Below, one piece after another: positions 15,238 to 22,548 of a DNA stretch of 34,709 bases (its first letter is position 1; every line of letters starts with the position of its first letter). Where the stretch lies: positions 1 through 34,709 of the forward strand of contig JAGAAI010000042.1 in assembly GCA_017615325.1 (NCBI GenBank). Direction: 5' to 3'. The position numbers and the translations under genes are program-made. Below the pieces are notes generated by a model, which saw nothing but the letters and a program-made list of their open reading frames with translations, had not been told where the DNA came from and did no database searches. The stretch comes from Clostridiales bacterium (lineage in GTDB: Bacteria > Bacillota > Clostridia > Saccharofermentanales > Saccharofermentanaceae).

Positions 15238-15611
15238 TCGGGCTTAGTAAGGATCAGATAATTAAGCTACATGAAGCCATCTATGATCGTTATGGCGGTG
15301 ATGTGGGCGTGCTAAATGAGGGTATGCTTGATTCTGCGTTGCAGGCACCATTCCAGACTTTCGGTGGTGAAGACCTGATTCCGGATACGAAAGAGAAGAT
15401 CGTTCGTATGGCGTATGGGCTCATCAAGAATCATGCTTTTAGAGACGGTAATAAGCGCATAGGTGCACTTGTATTGCTTGTTTTGCTTGAACTGAATGGT
15501 TACAAGGTTGTTGCTTCTAATGCCGAATTTGCGGACATCATTATGGGTATTGCTGCAAGCGAGAAGGATGAGAAGGATCTGCTATGCTGGGTTGAGACGC
15601 ACTGCGGATAA
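15234..15611 (+). CDS. doc: Doc (death-on-curing) family Fic toxin
   Basis: The protein has 125 residues, the normal size for Doc. The Fic signature HAFRDGNKRIG occupies residues 67-77, preceded by KEKIVRMAYGLIKN and followed by a hydrophobic helix (LVLLVLLELNGY). The N-terminus (LSKDQIIKLHEAIYDRYGG) and LDSALQAPFQTF also match Doc. The Lys in GNKR is the Doc variant of Fic, which phosphorylates EF-Tu in the P1 phage model. AAGGAG inside the antitoxin frame lies 8 bases before the ATG, so the two genes are translationally linked. A terminator follows at 15652. Confidence 0.92.
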   Translation: MIGLSKDQIIKLHEAIYDRYGGDVGVLNEGMLDSALQAPFQTFGGEDLIPDTKEKIVRMAYGLIKNHAFRDGNKRIGALVLLVLLELNGYKVVASNAEFADIIMGIAASEKDEKDLLCWVETHCG

Positions 15612-15651
15612 TAAGCAGCTTTTAGCTTTTTAAATTTCATCAAAATTATTT

Positions 15652-15680
15652 GCTCTTCTCCAAGCGGAGGGGAGCTTTTT
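15652..15680 (+). terminator. Intrinsic terminator after doc
   Basis: GCTCTTCTCC pairs with GGAGGGGAGC (two G-U pairs) around AAGC, followed by TTTTTATAT. Confidence 0.87.
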
Positions 15681-15794
15681 ATATGTCCGCTTTTTGGTGC
15701 ATACATGGAATTATAATATGGCTAACAATCAAAGAATTATTGTTGATTGATGAGTAACATATCAGAGTTTTATAGAAAGGATAAGGTGAATGAT

Positions 15795-16790
15795 ATGCAG
15801 ATAGATATGGGTTTTCATGTTATAGGCGGTAACAAGATCAGTAAGGAAGAATTCGAGGAGGTAATGGGTAAACACGCTAAATGGCTCGAAGATCATAAGA
15901 ATGGGAAGTGTGCCGACTTTAGTTATTGTGATTTGAGCGGGATGGATCTGTCCAGAGCCGATTTGTCGTGTGCAAGACTGAAAGGGACAAATCTCATGGA
16001 GGCAAATCTGTCGGAAGCTAATCTGACTTTTGCTGATCTTGACAGAGCATTTCTGCATGGTGCTGATCTAAGCAGGGCTAAAGTTGACAATACGGATTTT
16101 TCAGGTGCAGATTTATGTACTGCCAAACTTGATGAGTGCAAGGGTGAAAACACTCGCTTTAATTGTGCCTGTATGTGGGAATGCAGTTTTAAGAATGTGG
16201 AACTAACAAAAGCAGAATTTATGTCTGCTCAAGTGTGTGACTGTGATTTTACTGGGGCTATTCTTAAGGAAACTTGCTTTATTTATTCAGATATGGATAA
16301 TGCAGTTTTCAGAAATGCTCTTCTTGAAAACTCCATATTTGATTATGCCGATAGAGTTTTTTGGTCGGATTTTTCAGGAGCGGAAATGACAGGTGTTTCT
16401 GCACGTGATGTGAGTTTTGATCCCTATTTTATAAAGAATGCTAAGAATCTTGTCTTGCCAATATACTGTCCGGAAGAAGGTTCTTTTATCGGATGGAAGA
16501 TGTGCAAGGAAAACCGGGTAGTTAAGCTTCGTATACCTGAACATGCCAAGCGTGATGGGAACACGTTACATTCTTTAAGAGCCTCTGAGGTTGAGGTTCT
16601 AGAAATCTATGATAAAGATGGTAATCCTGTAAATGAAGCTGTAAGTCAGACGGATGAGAATTTTTGCTATGTGAAGGGAGAGAAAGCAATTGCAAAGGTA
16701 TATGACGAGAGATCTCCTCATCTTATAACCGGTATTTATTTTGTTTTATCACGCGCGGATACAGAGTATTACAGAGAAGAAGATAAATAG
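15795..16790 (+). CDS. Pentapeptide-repeat protein with DUF5758-like C-terminus
   Basis: The start at 15795 is chosen because AAGGTGA lies 5-6 bases upstream; an in-frame ATG at 15750 has no ribosome site. About 331 residues. From about residue 35, some 30 pentapeptide units of A(D/N)LSx type (MDLSRADLSCARLKGTNLME, ADLDRAFLHGADLSRAKV and so on) predict a right-handed beta-helix. The C-terminal part from about residue 220 (EGSFIGWKMC, VVKLRIPEHAKR, LRASEVEVLEI) matches the DUF5758 module often attached to pentapeptide repeats in phage and bacterial genomes. Pentapeptide proteins can mimic DNA, but nothing here proves that role. Confidence 0.87.
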   Translation: MQIDMGFHVIGGNKISKEEFEEVMGKHAKWLEDHKNGKCADFSYCDLSGMDLSRADLSCARLKGTNLMEANLSEANLTFADLDRAFLHGADLSRAKVDNTDFSGADLCTAKLDECKGENTRFNCACMWECSFKNVELTKAEFMSAQVCDCDFTGAILKETCFIYSDMDNAVFRNALLENSIFDYADRVFWSDFSGAEMTGVSARDVSFDPYFIKNAKNLVLPIYCPEEGSFIGWKMCKENRVVKLRIPEHAKRDGNTLHSLRASEVEVLEIYDKDGNPVNEAVSQTDENFCYVKGEKAIAKVYDERSPHLITGIYFVLSRADTEYYREEDK

Positions 16791-16968
16791 TAATGTTTAC
16801 TAAGAGAGAACGCACACAAACTTGTCCCTTCACCGGTCACAGACCAAAACTGCAATGTTACAATATTGCTGGATGAATTTGCATATGGAAAGAGACTTAG
16901 GCAACTATGATATACATAACAGGTGATACATATGCTACGATCGACTAAGGTCTGTGGAGGGTGAAATT

Positions 16969-16995
16969 ATGGGAAAAATGAAAGAAGACAAATAA
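16969..16995 (+). CDS. Eight-codon leader minigene
   Basis: MGKMKEDK is encoded after a strong ribosome site (GGAGGG, 16957-16962) and ends in TAATAATG, where the next gene's ATG overlaps the second stop. The next gene has no ribosome site of its own, so it probably depends on reinitiation. The block resembles the true start of the gene at 17402 (GGAGGGTAAGT, then ATGGGAAAAAAAGAAG), so it may be a duplicated 5' end. The remaining 180 bp upstream holds no convincing gene or promoter. Confidence 0.55.
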   Translation: MGKMKEDK

Positions 16996-16997
16996 TA

Positions 16998-17351
16998 ATG
17001 TCAAAATACTTTGTTGATGGTCAGGAATATGAGACACCCTTGAAAGGTCTGGTAATTACAAATGATACAGATAAGAAAAATGTACTTTGTCTTAATCCGA
17101 CCGATAATGAATGGAAAAGATTCTTTGAGGCTGATCCATATTGGGTGGATCCAGAATTTAAGAGAGCTATTTTTCTCTATGCATATGAGAACAATCTGAG
17201 CGAAGTTGAACATGTAGCCTATGTAACTTGGAAAGATGTTCAGAACTCTAATGGTGAACGTGAGATTCAATTGGATTCGGAAGATCGAGCATATCTAAAT
17301 GGTCTGCTAACACAAAGATTTTTGGAATACGATTCAGTTGAGATGTATTAA
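16998..17351 (+). CDS. Unknown 117-residue protein
   Basis: I do not recognise a family. The protein is acidic and soluble, rich in Tyr, Asp and Trp, with MSKYFVDGQEYETPLKGLVI at the start and LNPTDNEWKRFFEADPYWVD in the middle. The gene is AT-rich compared with the flanking core genes. Its start overlaps the stop of the eight-codon leader frame, implying translational coupling, and it ends 50 bp before the next AT-rich gene. These two probably form a transcription unit. No catalytic motif is visible. Confidence 0.7.
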   Translation: MSKYFVDGQEYETPLKGLVITNDTDKKNVLCLNPTDNEWKRFFEADPYWVDPEFKRAIFLYAYENNLSEVEHVAYVTWKDVQNSNGEREIQLDSEDRAYLNGLLTQRFLEYDSVEMY

Positions 17352-17401
17352 TTGAAAGAGGATTGTGCGAAAAAAGTGAGGAGAGTATTCGGAGGGTAAG
17401 T

Positions 17402-18160
17402 ATGGGAAAAAAAGAAGTGAATTACTATACTAGCAGCAGTAAATGGAAAAACGAATTGATAGATCAGGTGAATCCTATTGATGTAAAGTACAGTAGGGAT
17501 AGGTTGCCTGATGCAGAAGAGTTGGATTATTATGTTAAGTGTTTTGATGATGATGAAAGCCTTTCTGAAAGTGCTTTGAAGTGTGTTTTTACAAATAAAC
17601 CATCAAATATAGAAGATAATGAATATATTTATATAAAAGTGTCACTGCTTAATGATATTTATTCTACGCATTTGTCGAATAATGATAAGAAAACGATAGT
17701 AAATATAATTATGGGTTTTCAAAGTAGTATTGAGTCAAAGGTATACGATCCTAACCTGGTATTTGAAATATGTCAAGTATGTAAGGGAAATAATATTGGA
17801 GAGACATATTCATTTGTTTCTAAATATTGTAGCCACCATAATGAGGATTTGTATCCAATATATGATAGATATGTTGTTACTATGCTTTTGTGGTATAGAG
17901 AATTGGCTAAGGAAGAAAGCAATGTGGTTTTTGATTTTAAAGATGAGTGTGTAGCAAAAAACAGTGGGAAGTATAACTGTTACAGGAATGTTCTGAATCA
18001 ATTTAGGCAGCAATTTGGATTAGAGAGCTATACATATAAAGAAATAGATAAATTTTTATGGAAGGCTGGAAAGAATTACTTTCCAGCATATATAGATGAA
18101 AAAATAGTAAACAGATATAAGCATTCAATTCAAACAAATTTGGAGATAAATGATTATTAA
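17402..18160 (+). CDS. Unknown AT-rich protein, 252 residues
   Basis: The start at 17402 follows GGAGGG by 5 bases; a longer frame from 17363 has no such site. A notable segment is SFVSKYCSHHNEDLYPIYDR (about 142-162), continuing YVVTMLLWYRELAKEE, a conserved-looking block that I recall only from uncharacterised proteins. The rest is helical and charged. Low GC and the accessory neighbours suggest horizontal transfer. The nearby sce7726-like nuclease gene starts 10 bp downstream, so a shared operon is likely. The Cys/His-His pattern may bind metal or nucleic acid, but this is speculation. Confidence 0.65.
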   Translation: MGKKEVNYYTSSSKWKNELIDQVNPIDVKYSRDRLPDAEELDYYVKCFDDDESLSESALKCVFTNKPSNIEDNEYIYIKVSLLNDIYSTHLSNNDKKTIVNIIMGFQSSIESKVYDPNLVFEICQVCKGNNIGETYSFVSKYCSHHNEDLYPIYDRYVVTMLLWYRELAKEESNVVFDFKDECVAKNSGKYNCYRNVLNQFRQQFGLESYTYKEIDKFLWKAGKNYFPAYIDEKIVNRYKHSIQTNLEINDY

Positions 18161-18170
18161 ATTTTGATCA

Positions 18171-18728
18171 ATGCCGCTACTTGATAAAGACATAAGAGAA
18201 CCGCTGTTTCTGTTTTTCGAGTTGAAATACGGGAAGGTTCGATTCATAGAAGAGAAAGATATTGGCAGAGCTCGTGCTGATGTCATGATGGTCACGGACG
18301 ATGCCGTTACCGGACTTGAGATCAAGAGTGATGCTGATTCTTATGTGCGGCTTAAGAAGCAGGTCCGCTATTACGATAAGTATTTCGACTACAATTATGC
18401 GGTTGTAGGGAAGAGTCACTCTAAGCATATCGAGGAGCACATCCCTAAGTATTGGGGTGTCTTGGTGTGCTTTGAAGATGAGGACGGCGTGCATTTTGAA
18501 GAGGTGAAGGAGCCCGAAAGGAATCCTAAGAGGAAGCTTGATCTCAAGATGAGTCTGCTTTGGAGAAATGAGCTGAACAACATAAGAGACGATTGTTTAA
18601 GGTATAAGTATGAACATCTGTCCAAACCGGCTCTTCGCGCAAAGTTAATCGAGAAAGTCTCTGAGGACAAGCTTGATGAATTGATCTCACGCGAACTGTT
18701 CAATAGGGACTATACAAAATACATGTGA
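18171..18728 (+). CDS. sce7726-family-like PD-(D/E)XK nuclease
   Basis: The protein has 185 residues. A restriction-endonuclease-like core is visible: Asp37 in RARADVMMV, then E50-x-K52 in GLEIKSDADS, followed by a helix with LKKQVRYYDKYFDYNYAVVG. That order (D, ExK, Q-x3-Y) is characteristic of the sce7726 family of predicted nucleases. The C-terminal half is basic and helical and may bind DNA. GC content is higher than in the two genes before it. No clear ribosome site precedes the ATG. It is probably part of the defence-type cluster; substrate unknown. Confidence 0.75.
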   Translation: MPLLDKDIREPLFLFFELKYGKVRFIEEKDIGRARADVMMVTDDAVTGLEIKSDADSYVRLKKQVRYYDKYFDYNYAVVGKSHSKHIEEHIPKYWGVLVCFEDEDGVHFEEVKEPERNPKRKLDLKMSLLWRNELNNIRDDCLRYKYEHLSKPALRAKLIEKVSEDKLDELISRELFNRDYTKYM

Positions 18729-18745
18729 GGGCTTTGATCTCTCCA

Positions 18746-18773
18746 TTGACATGTTTGTGATCAGTGCTTAAAT
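18746..18773 (+). promoter_or_regulatory. Promoter of the phosphatase gene
   Basis: TTGACA (18746-18751) is followed after 16 bp by TTAAAT (18768-18773), with TGC directly before it (extended -10). The predicted start is near 18780, giving a leader of about 22 bases with AGGGGA as ribosome site. Confidence 0.62.
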
Positions 18774-18802
18774 AGATACAAGACTGTTTCAGGGGATAAG
18801 AT

Positions 18803-19504
18803 ATGTTCTACGTTATTTCTGATCTTCACGGATACCCTCATGAGAGGTTCTTGAAACTCTTGTCGTTGGCCGGGTTTGGCCGGGATGATTTCCTCTATAT
18901 CTTAGGCGACGTCATCGACCGTAACGGGGACGGCGGTGTTGCCACTTTGGAGTGGCTCCTGTATCAGCCGAACGTGCAGCTCTTGATGGGGAACCATGAG
19001 GCGGCGCTTTTGGCGTGTTCGTTTGTTTTCGATGAGATAAAAGAAGATATAGAAGAGGTCCTGACCAGATCGAAAATGGAGATTCTGATGAGCTATCTTG
19101 CTGACGGCGGGCAGGTGACTTTGAACGCGATGCGAAAGCTGCCGGTTGAGACGCGTGAAGACATCCTCGATTACCTCCGCGACTGCCCTTACTATGAGCT
19201 GATCGGGGTGGGGGATAAGAACTTCCTGCTCGTACATTCCGGGATAGATAATTTCTCTTTGGGGAAGAAACTCAGTGAATACTCTTCGGAGGATTTCCTT
19301 TGGGCGAGGCCCGCGCTTTCAGACCGCTATTATGATGATGTCATGACCGTATTAGGTCACACTCCGACGGTCGCATACGGCGATGAATATAAGGGGAAGA
19401 TTATCAAGACAGATACATGGATCGATATAGATCAGGGCGCGGGATCCGGGATGGAGCCTGTGCTCTTGCGGCTTGACGACATGAAAGAATTCCGGCTGGT
19501 CTGA
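18803..19504 (+). CDS. PPP-family metallophosphatase (serine/threonine phosphatase or ApaH-like)
   Basis: The protein has 233 residues with the complete PPP signature: D7-x-H9 in VISDLHG, GDVIDR (35-40), GNHE (63-66), His145 in LVHSG and His186 in LGHTPT. These bind a dinuclear metal centre. Size and motifs match bacterial PrpA/PrpB- and ApaH-type enzymes, which hydrolyse phosphoprotein or dinucleoside polyphosphates; substrate cannot be decided from sequence. It has its own promoter at 18746 and no terminator with a clear U tract. It stands between the nuclease-like gene and the riboswitch-controlled operon. Confidence 0.93.
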   Translation: MFYVISDLHGYPHERFLKLLSLAGFGRDDFLYILGDVIDRNGDGGVATLEWLLYQPNVQLLMGNHEAALLACSFVFDEIKEDIEEVLTRSKMEILMSYLADGGQVTLNAMRKLPVETREDILDYLRDCPYYELIGVGDKNFLLVHSGIDNFSLGKKLSEYSSEDFLWARPALSDRYYDDVMTVLGHTPTVAYGDEYKGKIIKTDTWIDIDQGAGSGMEPVLLRLDDMKEFRLV

Positions 19505-19593
19505 TTTTTCCCGAAAACAAACTTTAAAAATGCATATTTTTTGACCCCCTTTCTCTGACATTCGTCCCTTTAATGGGACAACCGATCTGTTAG

Positions 19594-19692
19594 ACTATAG
19601 GCACCATAAAGAGTGCGTGAGGGACAAGCCCTGTGACCGCACAGCAACCTGCAAGAGGCAAGGTGCTAAGGCTTGATCGATGGTGTCATAGT
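19594..19692 (+). promoter_or_regulatory. SAM-I-clan riboswitch aptamer
   Basis: All invariant blocks are present in order: GAG, GAGGGAC, GCCC, TGTGAC, GCAACC and AAGGTGCTAA. P1 pairs ACTAT (19594-19598) and CACCAT (19602-19607) with ATGGTG (19680-19685) and ATAGT (19688-19692). P2 pairs GTGCG (19613-19617) with CGCAC (19638-19642). P3 is CCTGC against GCAAGG. The pseudoknot CAAGC (19625-19629) with GCTTG (19671-19675) is perfect. No P4 hairpin separates the pseudoknot from P1, which favours the SAM-I/IV variant over classical SAM-I. A terminator lies 27 bases downstream, so SAM should switch transcription of the ADP-ribosylglycohydrolase operon off. An inverted repeat, GTCCC and GGGAC (19564-19579), precedes it. 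Confidence 0.85.
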
Positions 19693-19718
19693 GTGTTGAT
19701 CCATAGTTTTCACCTCCG

Positions 19719-19744
19719 GCCCATCGTTCGCGGTGGGCTTTCTT
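19719..19744 (+). terminator. Riboswitch expression-platform terminator
   Basis: GCCCATCG pairs with CGGTGGGC around a TTCG tetraloop and is followed by TTTCTT. It lies between the aptamer and the coding region, the normal place for a SAM-dependent terminator. The U tract is interrupted, so its strength is moderate. Confidence 0.78.
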
Positions 19745-19774
19745 ACCTCTGATAGGTAGCAGGGACGGATGGTA

Positions 19775-19796
19775 ACTTGGCAAGTGACCACTTGCC
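19775..19796 (+). repeat. Copy 2 of the ACTTNNNAAGTGACCACTT motif, with 8-bp arms
   Basis: ACTTGGCAAGTGACCACTT occupies 19775-19793. Here the dyad extends to GGCAAGTG and CACTTGCC (19779-19796) around AC. It lies between the riboswitch terminator and the gene start. A second stem, GGCTGTA and TACGGCC, follows at about 19805-19821. Confidence 0.65.
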
Positions 19797-19849
19797 GGCT
19801 GATCGGCTGTATCATACGGCCAAGACAAAACACAAAGGAGGTACAGCAT

Positions 19850-21130
19850 ATGTACGGAGCAATTATCGGAGACATCGTAGGAAGCAGGTTCGAATTTGAC
19901 AGGGGCGGCAAGACCCGCGAATTCAAGTTATTTACAAAGGACTGTGACTTCACGGACGACACGGTCATGACAACGGCAGTTGCAGAGGCTCTCATGGAAG
20001 CAGGCATTGATGCCGGTGAAGAGGAAGTTAAGAACTGCCTTATCAAGTCAATGAAGAAGTGGGGACAGGCTTATCCTCACGCAGGTTACGGTGCAAGGTT
20101 CATCCATTGGGTATTGTCCAAGGACGCAGAGCCTTACGGCAGCTACGGCAACGGGTCTGCAATGAGAGTATCTCCCGCAGGCTGGCTCTACGACACAATC
20201 GAGAGGACCCGCGAAGTCGCAAGGTGGACTGCAGAAGTCACGCACAACCACCCGGAGGGTGTGAAGGGCGCCGAGTCCCTGGCAGCAGCCATCTTCATGG
20301 CAAGGAACGGGGCATCCATGGAGGACATTGACTTCTTCATTAGGGAAGAGTTCGGCTACGACCTTTCGAGGTCCTTGGACGACATCCGCCCGACTTACTA
20401 TCACGTCGAGGACTGCATGAGGACAATGCCTGAAGCATTCGAGTGCTTCCTGGAGTCCGAGAGCTTCGAGTCTGCCTTGAGAAACGTCATGTATATAGGC
20501 GGCGACACTGACACATTAGGTGCCATCGCAGGCGCATTGGCTGAGGCATTCTGGGGAATCCCCGTGAGCATCATTGAGGAAGCATCGGACTACATTCCCG
20601 AGGACATCTTCAAGGTAGTGAACGAGTTCCACAGCAACCTTCATAACAAGTATCCCGACGACATCGGCGACTACCGCGAAAACGTTCACATCAAGGACGT
20701 CTGCCACCGCCTCAATGAGACGCACAAGGAAGAGGAACTCGTGACTCTGGTCTTAAAACTCGTCGAGCGAATCAAGGCTGAAGGCCAGGCCCCGACACCA
20801 ATGGTTGACGTTAACAACGTTCTGGGCACTCTTGACCTCGGGCAGATCACCCTGGGTAATGAGTTCTGCCTCGGAGAAGAAATGCGCCTCCGGATATTTG
20901 CCTTAACCGACAAGAACGGAAAGCGCTGGCTGCCGTTCTTCACCAACGAGGAAGAGGTCAACCACGAGCAGACGACATCGCTCATTCTCAACATGCCCAT
21001 CAGAATGCTTGTTGAGGATGGTTACGAATGCGATACCCTTGAAGGCATCGTTATCAACCCCTTTAGCGACAACATCCTGCTCGGCAAGGAAATCCTGGGC
21101 ATCGTAATGAAGAAAATAGGAGAGGCTTGA
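19850..21130 (+). CDS. ADP-ribosylglycohydrolase fused to an SseB-like domain
   Basis: The start at 19850 follows a perfect AAAGGAGGT. 426 residues. Residues 1-270 are a DraG/ARH-type glycohydrolase: GDIVGSRFE (7-15), FTDDT (34-38, metal-binding Asp pair), THNHPEG and GGDTDT (217-222, second metal site). Such enzymes remove ADP-ribose from Arg or other acceptors. From about residue 337 the C-terminal part (FALTDKNGKRWLPFFTNEEE, LEGIVINPFSDNILL) matches the SseB N-terminal-like domain common in Firmicutes and Actinobacteria, of unknown role. The MORN-like gene follows after 1 bp. Expression is apparently under a SAM-clan riboswitch, an unusual context for this enzyme. Confidence 0.9.
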   Translation: MYGAIIGDIVGSRFEFDRGGKTREFKLFTKDCDFTDDTVMTTAVAEALMEAGIDAGEEEVKNCLIKSMKKWGQAYPHAGYGARFIHWVLSKDAEPYGSYGNGSAMRVSPAGWLYDTIERTREVARWTAEVTHNHPEGVKGAESLAAAIFMARNGASMEDIDFFIREEFGYDLSRSLDDIRPTYYHVEDCMRTMPEAFECFLESESFESALRNVMYIGGDTDTLGAIAGALAEAFWGIPVSIIEEASDYIPEDIFKVVNEFHSNLHNKYPDDIGDYRENVHIKDVCHRLNETHKEEELVTLVLKLVERIKAEGQAPTPMVDVNNVLGTLDLGQITLGNEFCLGEEMRLRIFALTDKNGKRWLPFFTNEEEVNHEQTTSLILNMPIRMLVEDGYECDTLEGIVINPFSDNILLGKEILGIVMKKIGEA

Positions 21131-21131
21131 T

Positions 21132-21539
21132 ATGGACGGAGTTGTCTGGAATAAGCTTTACTCCAAGTCCGGCAAGGTCACCTACGAGGGCTATACACTC
21201 TATGGCAAACCATATGGAGCAGGCACGTCCTACTATGCGAACGGAAATAAGTGCCGGGAGGGAGTATTCGATATCAAGGGCTTAGTCTTTGGCCGCGAAT
21301 ACTACCCTAACGGCCGGGTCCGCTTCGAAGGTTCTTTCGAGATCAACCACGGCTACGGCCCTAACTATCCGGTGTACGGAACTTTATTCGACGAGGAGGG
21401 CAACGAGTTATATAGAGGCAGGATAAGCGTGATCAAGAGCTCCATAGGATACCCCAAGGTAACGCTTCCTGAAGACTTTGGTCCGGTCCCGCTTCCCCAC
21501 ACGCCGGAACTTGAATATATCATCTGGCAGGAGACTTAA
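21132..21539 (+). CDS. MORN/YwqK-like repeat protein
   Basis: The protein has 135 residues and starts 1 bp after the previous stop, with AGGAG about 8 bases upstream, so it is in the same riboswitch-controlled operon. It has repeated GKVTYEGYTLYGKPYGAGTS, YYANGNKCREGVF and YYPNGRVRFEGSF units, typical MORN or YwqK-type beta-hairpin repeats. YwqK-like proteins are often linked to polymorphic toxin immunity, but no toxin is adjacent. A role as partner of the ADP-ribosylglycohydrolase is inferred only from position. No good terminator follows. Confidence 0.8.
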   Translation: MDGVVWNKLYSKSGKVTYEGYTLYGKPYGAGTSYYANGNKCREGVFDIKGLVFGREYYPNGRVRFEGSFEINHGYGPNYPVYGTLFDEEGNELYRGRISVIKSSIGYPKVTLPEDFGPVPLPHTPELEYIIWQET

Positions 21540-21617
21540 GAGTTGCACTGGTGGTCTCCTCATACTTTCGGAGAAGAGATGAATGATGAGAAGTTTTATG
21601 GTTTTTGCTGATAACAG

Positions 21618-21683
21618 TTGACGTCAGGAAGTGACCGATATATAATTTGGAAAAACATCCGCAAAACATATAAAAATGCGGAT
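21618..21683 (+). promoter_or_regulatory. Promoter and operator-like dyad of the AbiEi gene
   Basis: TTGACG (21618-21623) and TATAAT (21641-21646) are 17 bp apart. Just after the predicted start, ATCCGCA (21657-21663) and TGCGGAT (21677-21683) form a perfect 7-bp inverted repeat. AbiEi antitoxins repress their own promoter by binding inverted repeats, so this is a likely autoregulatory operator. Confidence 0.8.
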
Positions 21684-21706
21684 AATACTCAGAAGAGGAG
21701 TTTCTT

Positions 21707-22246
21707 ATGAAAACGCGAGCTGAATGCCTGGAAATATATGGTTCTGACTACCTTATCGAGAAGCAGATTGAAGAAGGTAAGTTGTTTAAGGTGTGTAAAG
21801 GGGTTTACTCCGAGAAGAGTCACATTCCGGAGGAGGCTGTTATGTCTTATAAATACCCTAACGCTGTACTTACCATGGATAGTGCGTTTTATTTTTATGG
21901 ATTGACGGACGTTGTCCCGGATGAATGTGATCTTGCTACCAAAAGAGATGCGGCAAAGATATCTGATAAAAGAGTGAAGCAGTATTTTATCAGGGATGAT
22001 TTTTTCGAAGCGGGGATAGAAACAGTCGATTATCAAGGATATAACATTCGGATATATAGCAGAGAACGTATGTTGGTCGAACTAATAAGATACAAGAGCA
22101 AGTTGCCCTTTGACTACTACAAGGAGATTATCTTGAACTATCGAAAACTGTTGCCTCAGCTCAATATACAGGAGATACAGGACTATGCGATGTTATCACC
22201 GAAGAGCAATAAAGTGATCGAGACTTTGCGTATGGAGGTGTTTTGA
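21707..22246 (+). CDS. AbiEi-type antitoxin (type IV toxin-antitoxin)
   Basis: The protein has 179 residues, AGAGGAG before the ATG. The N-terminal winged-helix region (ECLEIYGSDYLIEKQIEEGK, GVYSEKSHIPEEAVM) is the AbiEi antitoxin domain, followed by the C-terminal part with SAFYFYGLTDVVPDE, IRIYSRERMLVELIRYKSKL and YYKEIILNYRKL. In type IV systems the antitoxin counteracts the AbiEii nucleotidyltransferase without binding it and represses its own operon. Its TGA overlaps the ATG of the remnant toxin frame by 1 base, which preserves the usual operon order. Because the toxin is deleted, this is an orphan antitoxin or anti-addiction remnant. Confidence 0.87.
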   Translation: MKTRAECLEIYGSDYLIEKQIEEGKLFKVCKGVYSEKSHIPEEAVMSYKYPNAVLTMDSAFYFYGLTDVVPDECDLATKRDAAKISDKRVKQYFIRDDFFEAGIETVDYQGYNIRIYSRERMLVELIRYKSKLPFDYYKEIILNYRKLLPQLNIQEIQDYAMLSPKSNKVIETLRMEVF

Positions 22247-22516
22247 TGGCTGATAAGGTATAAAGATCTCTTTGATCTTTATTATCTGGAAGACCATGTA
22301 GATATTCAAAAGTTGAAAGACTGCATTAAAACCTGCATTTTTGATGATCCAACCATGAAAGAAGACAACATGGATGCTGTAAGAGTACGGATATCGTCTA
22401 CGCTTAATGAAAAAAGATTTAGAGCGGGAATTGAGAGTGCAGGTAACAGAAATTGGGTGCAGGTAAATGTAGATACGGTTATATCTTCTATAGAGGAGTA
22501 TTTGAAAAAACTATGA
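22246..22516 (+). pseudogene. Remnant of an AbiEii-type nucleotidyltransferase toxin
   Basis: The expected toxin start (ATG 22246, MADKV) hits a stop at 22261 after five codons. In another frame, from 22247, the sequence continues RYKDLFDLYYLEDHVDIQKL up to the stop at 22516. (R/A)YKDLFDLYYL is the conserved late motif of AbiEii toxins. The N-terminal roughly 200 residues with the nucleotidyltransferase GS(x)9-10DxD core are missing, so an internal deletion joined the first few codons to the C-terminal third out of frame. The toxin cannot be active. An intact C-terminal peptide from a TTG at 22313 is possible but unlikely. Confidence 0.78.
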
Positions 22517-22548
22517 TCAATTGACTCAAAAAAGTGTAATATACTCCT

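Noticed and set aside
21550..21580. Terminator after the MORN-like gene
   Set aside because: The stem TCTCC/GGAGA is only 5 bp with a 10-base loop and no U tract.
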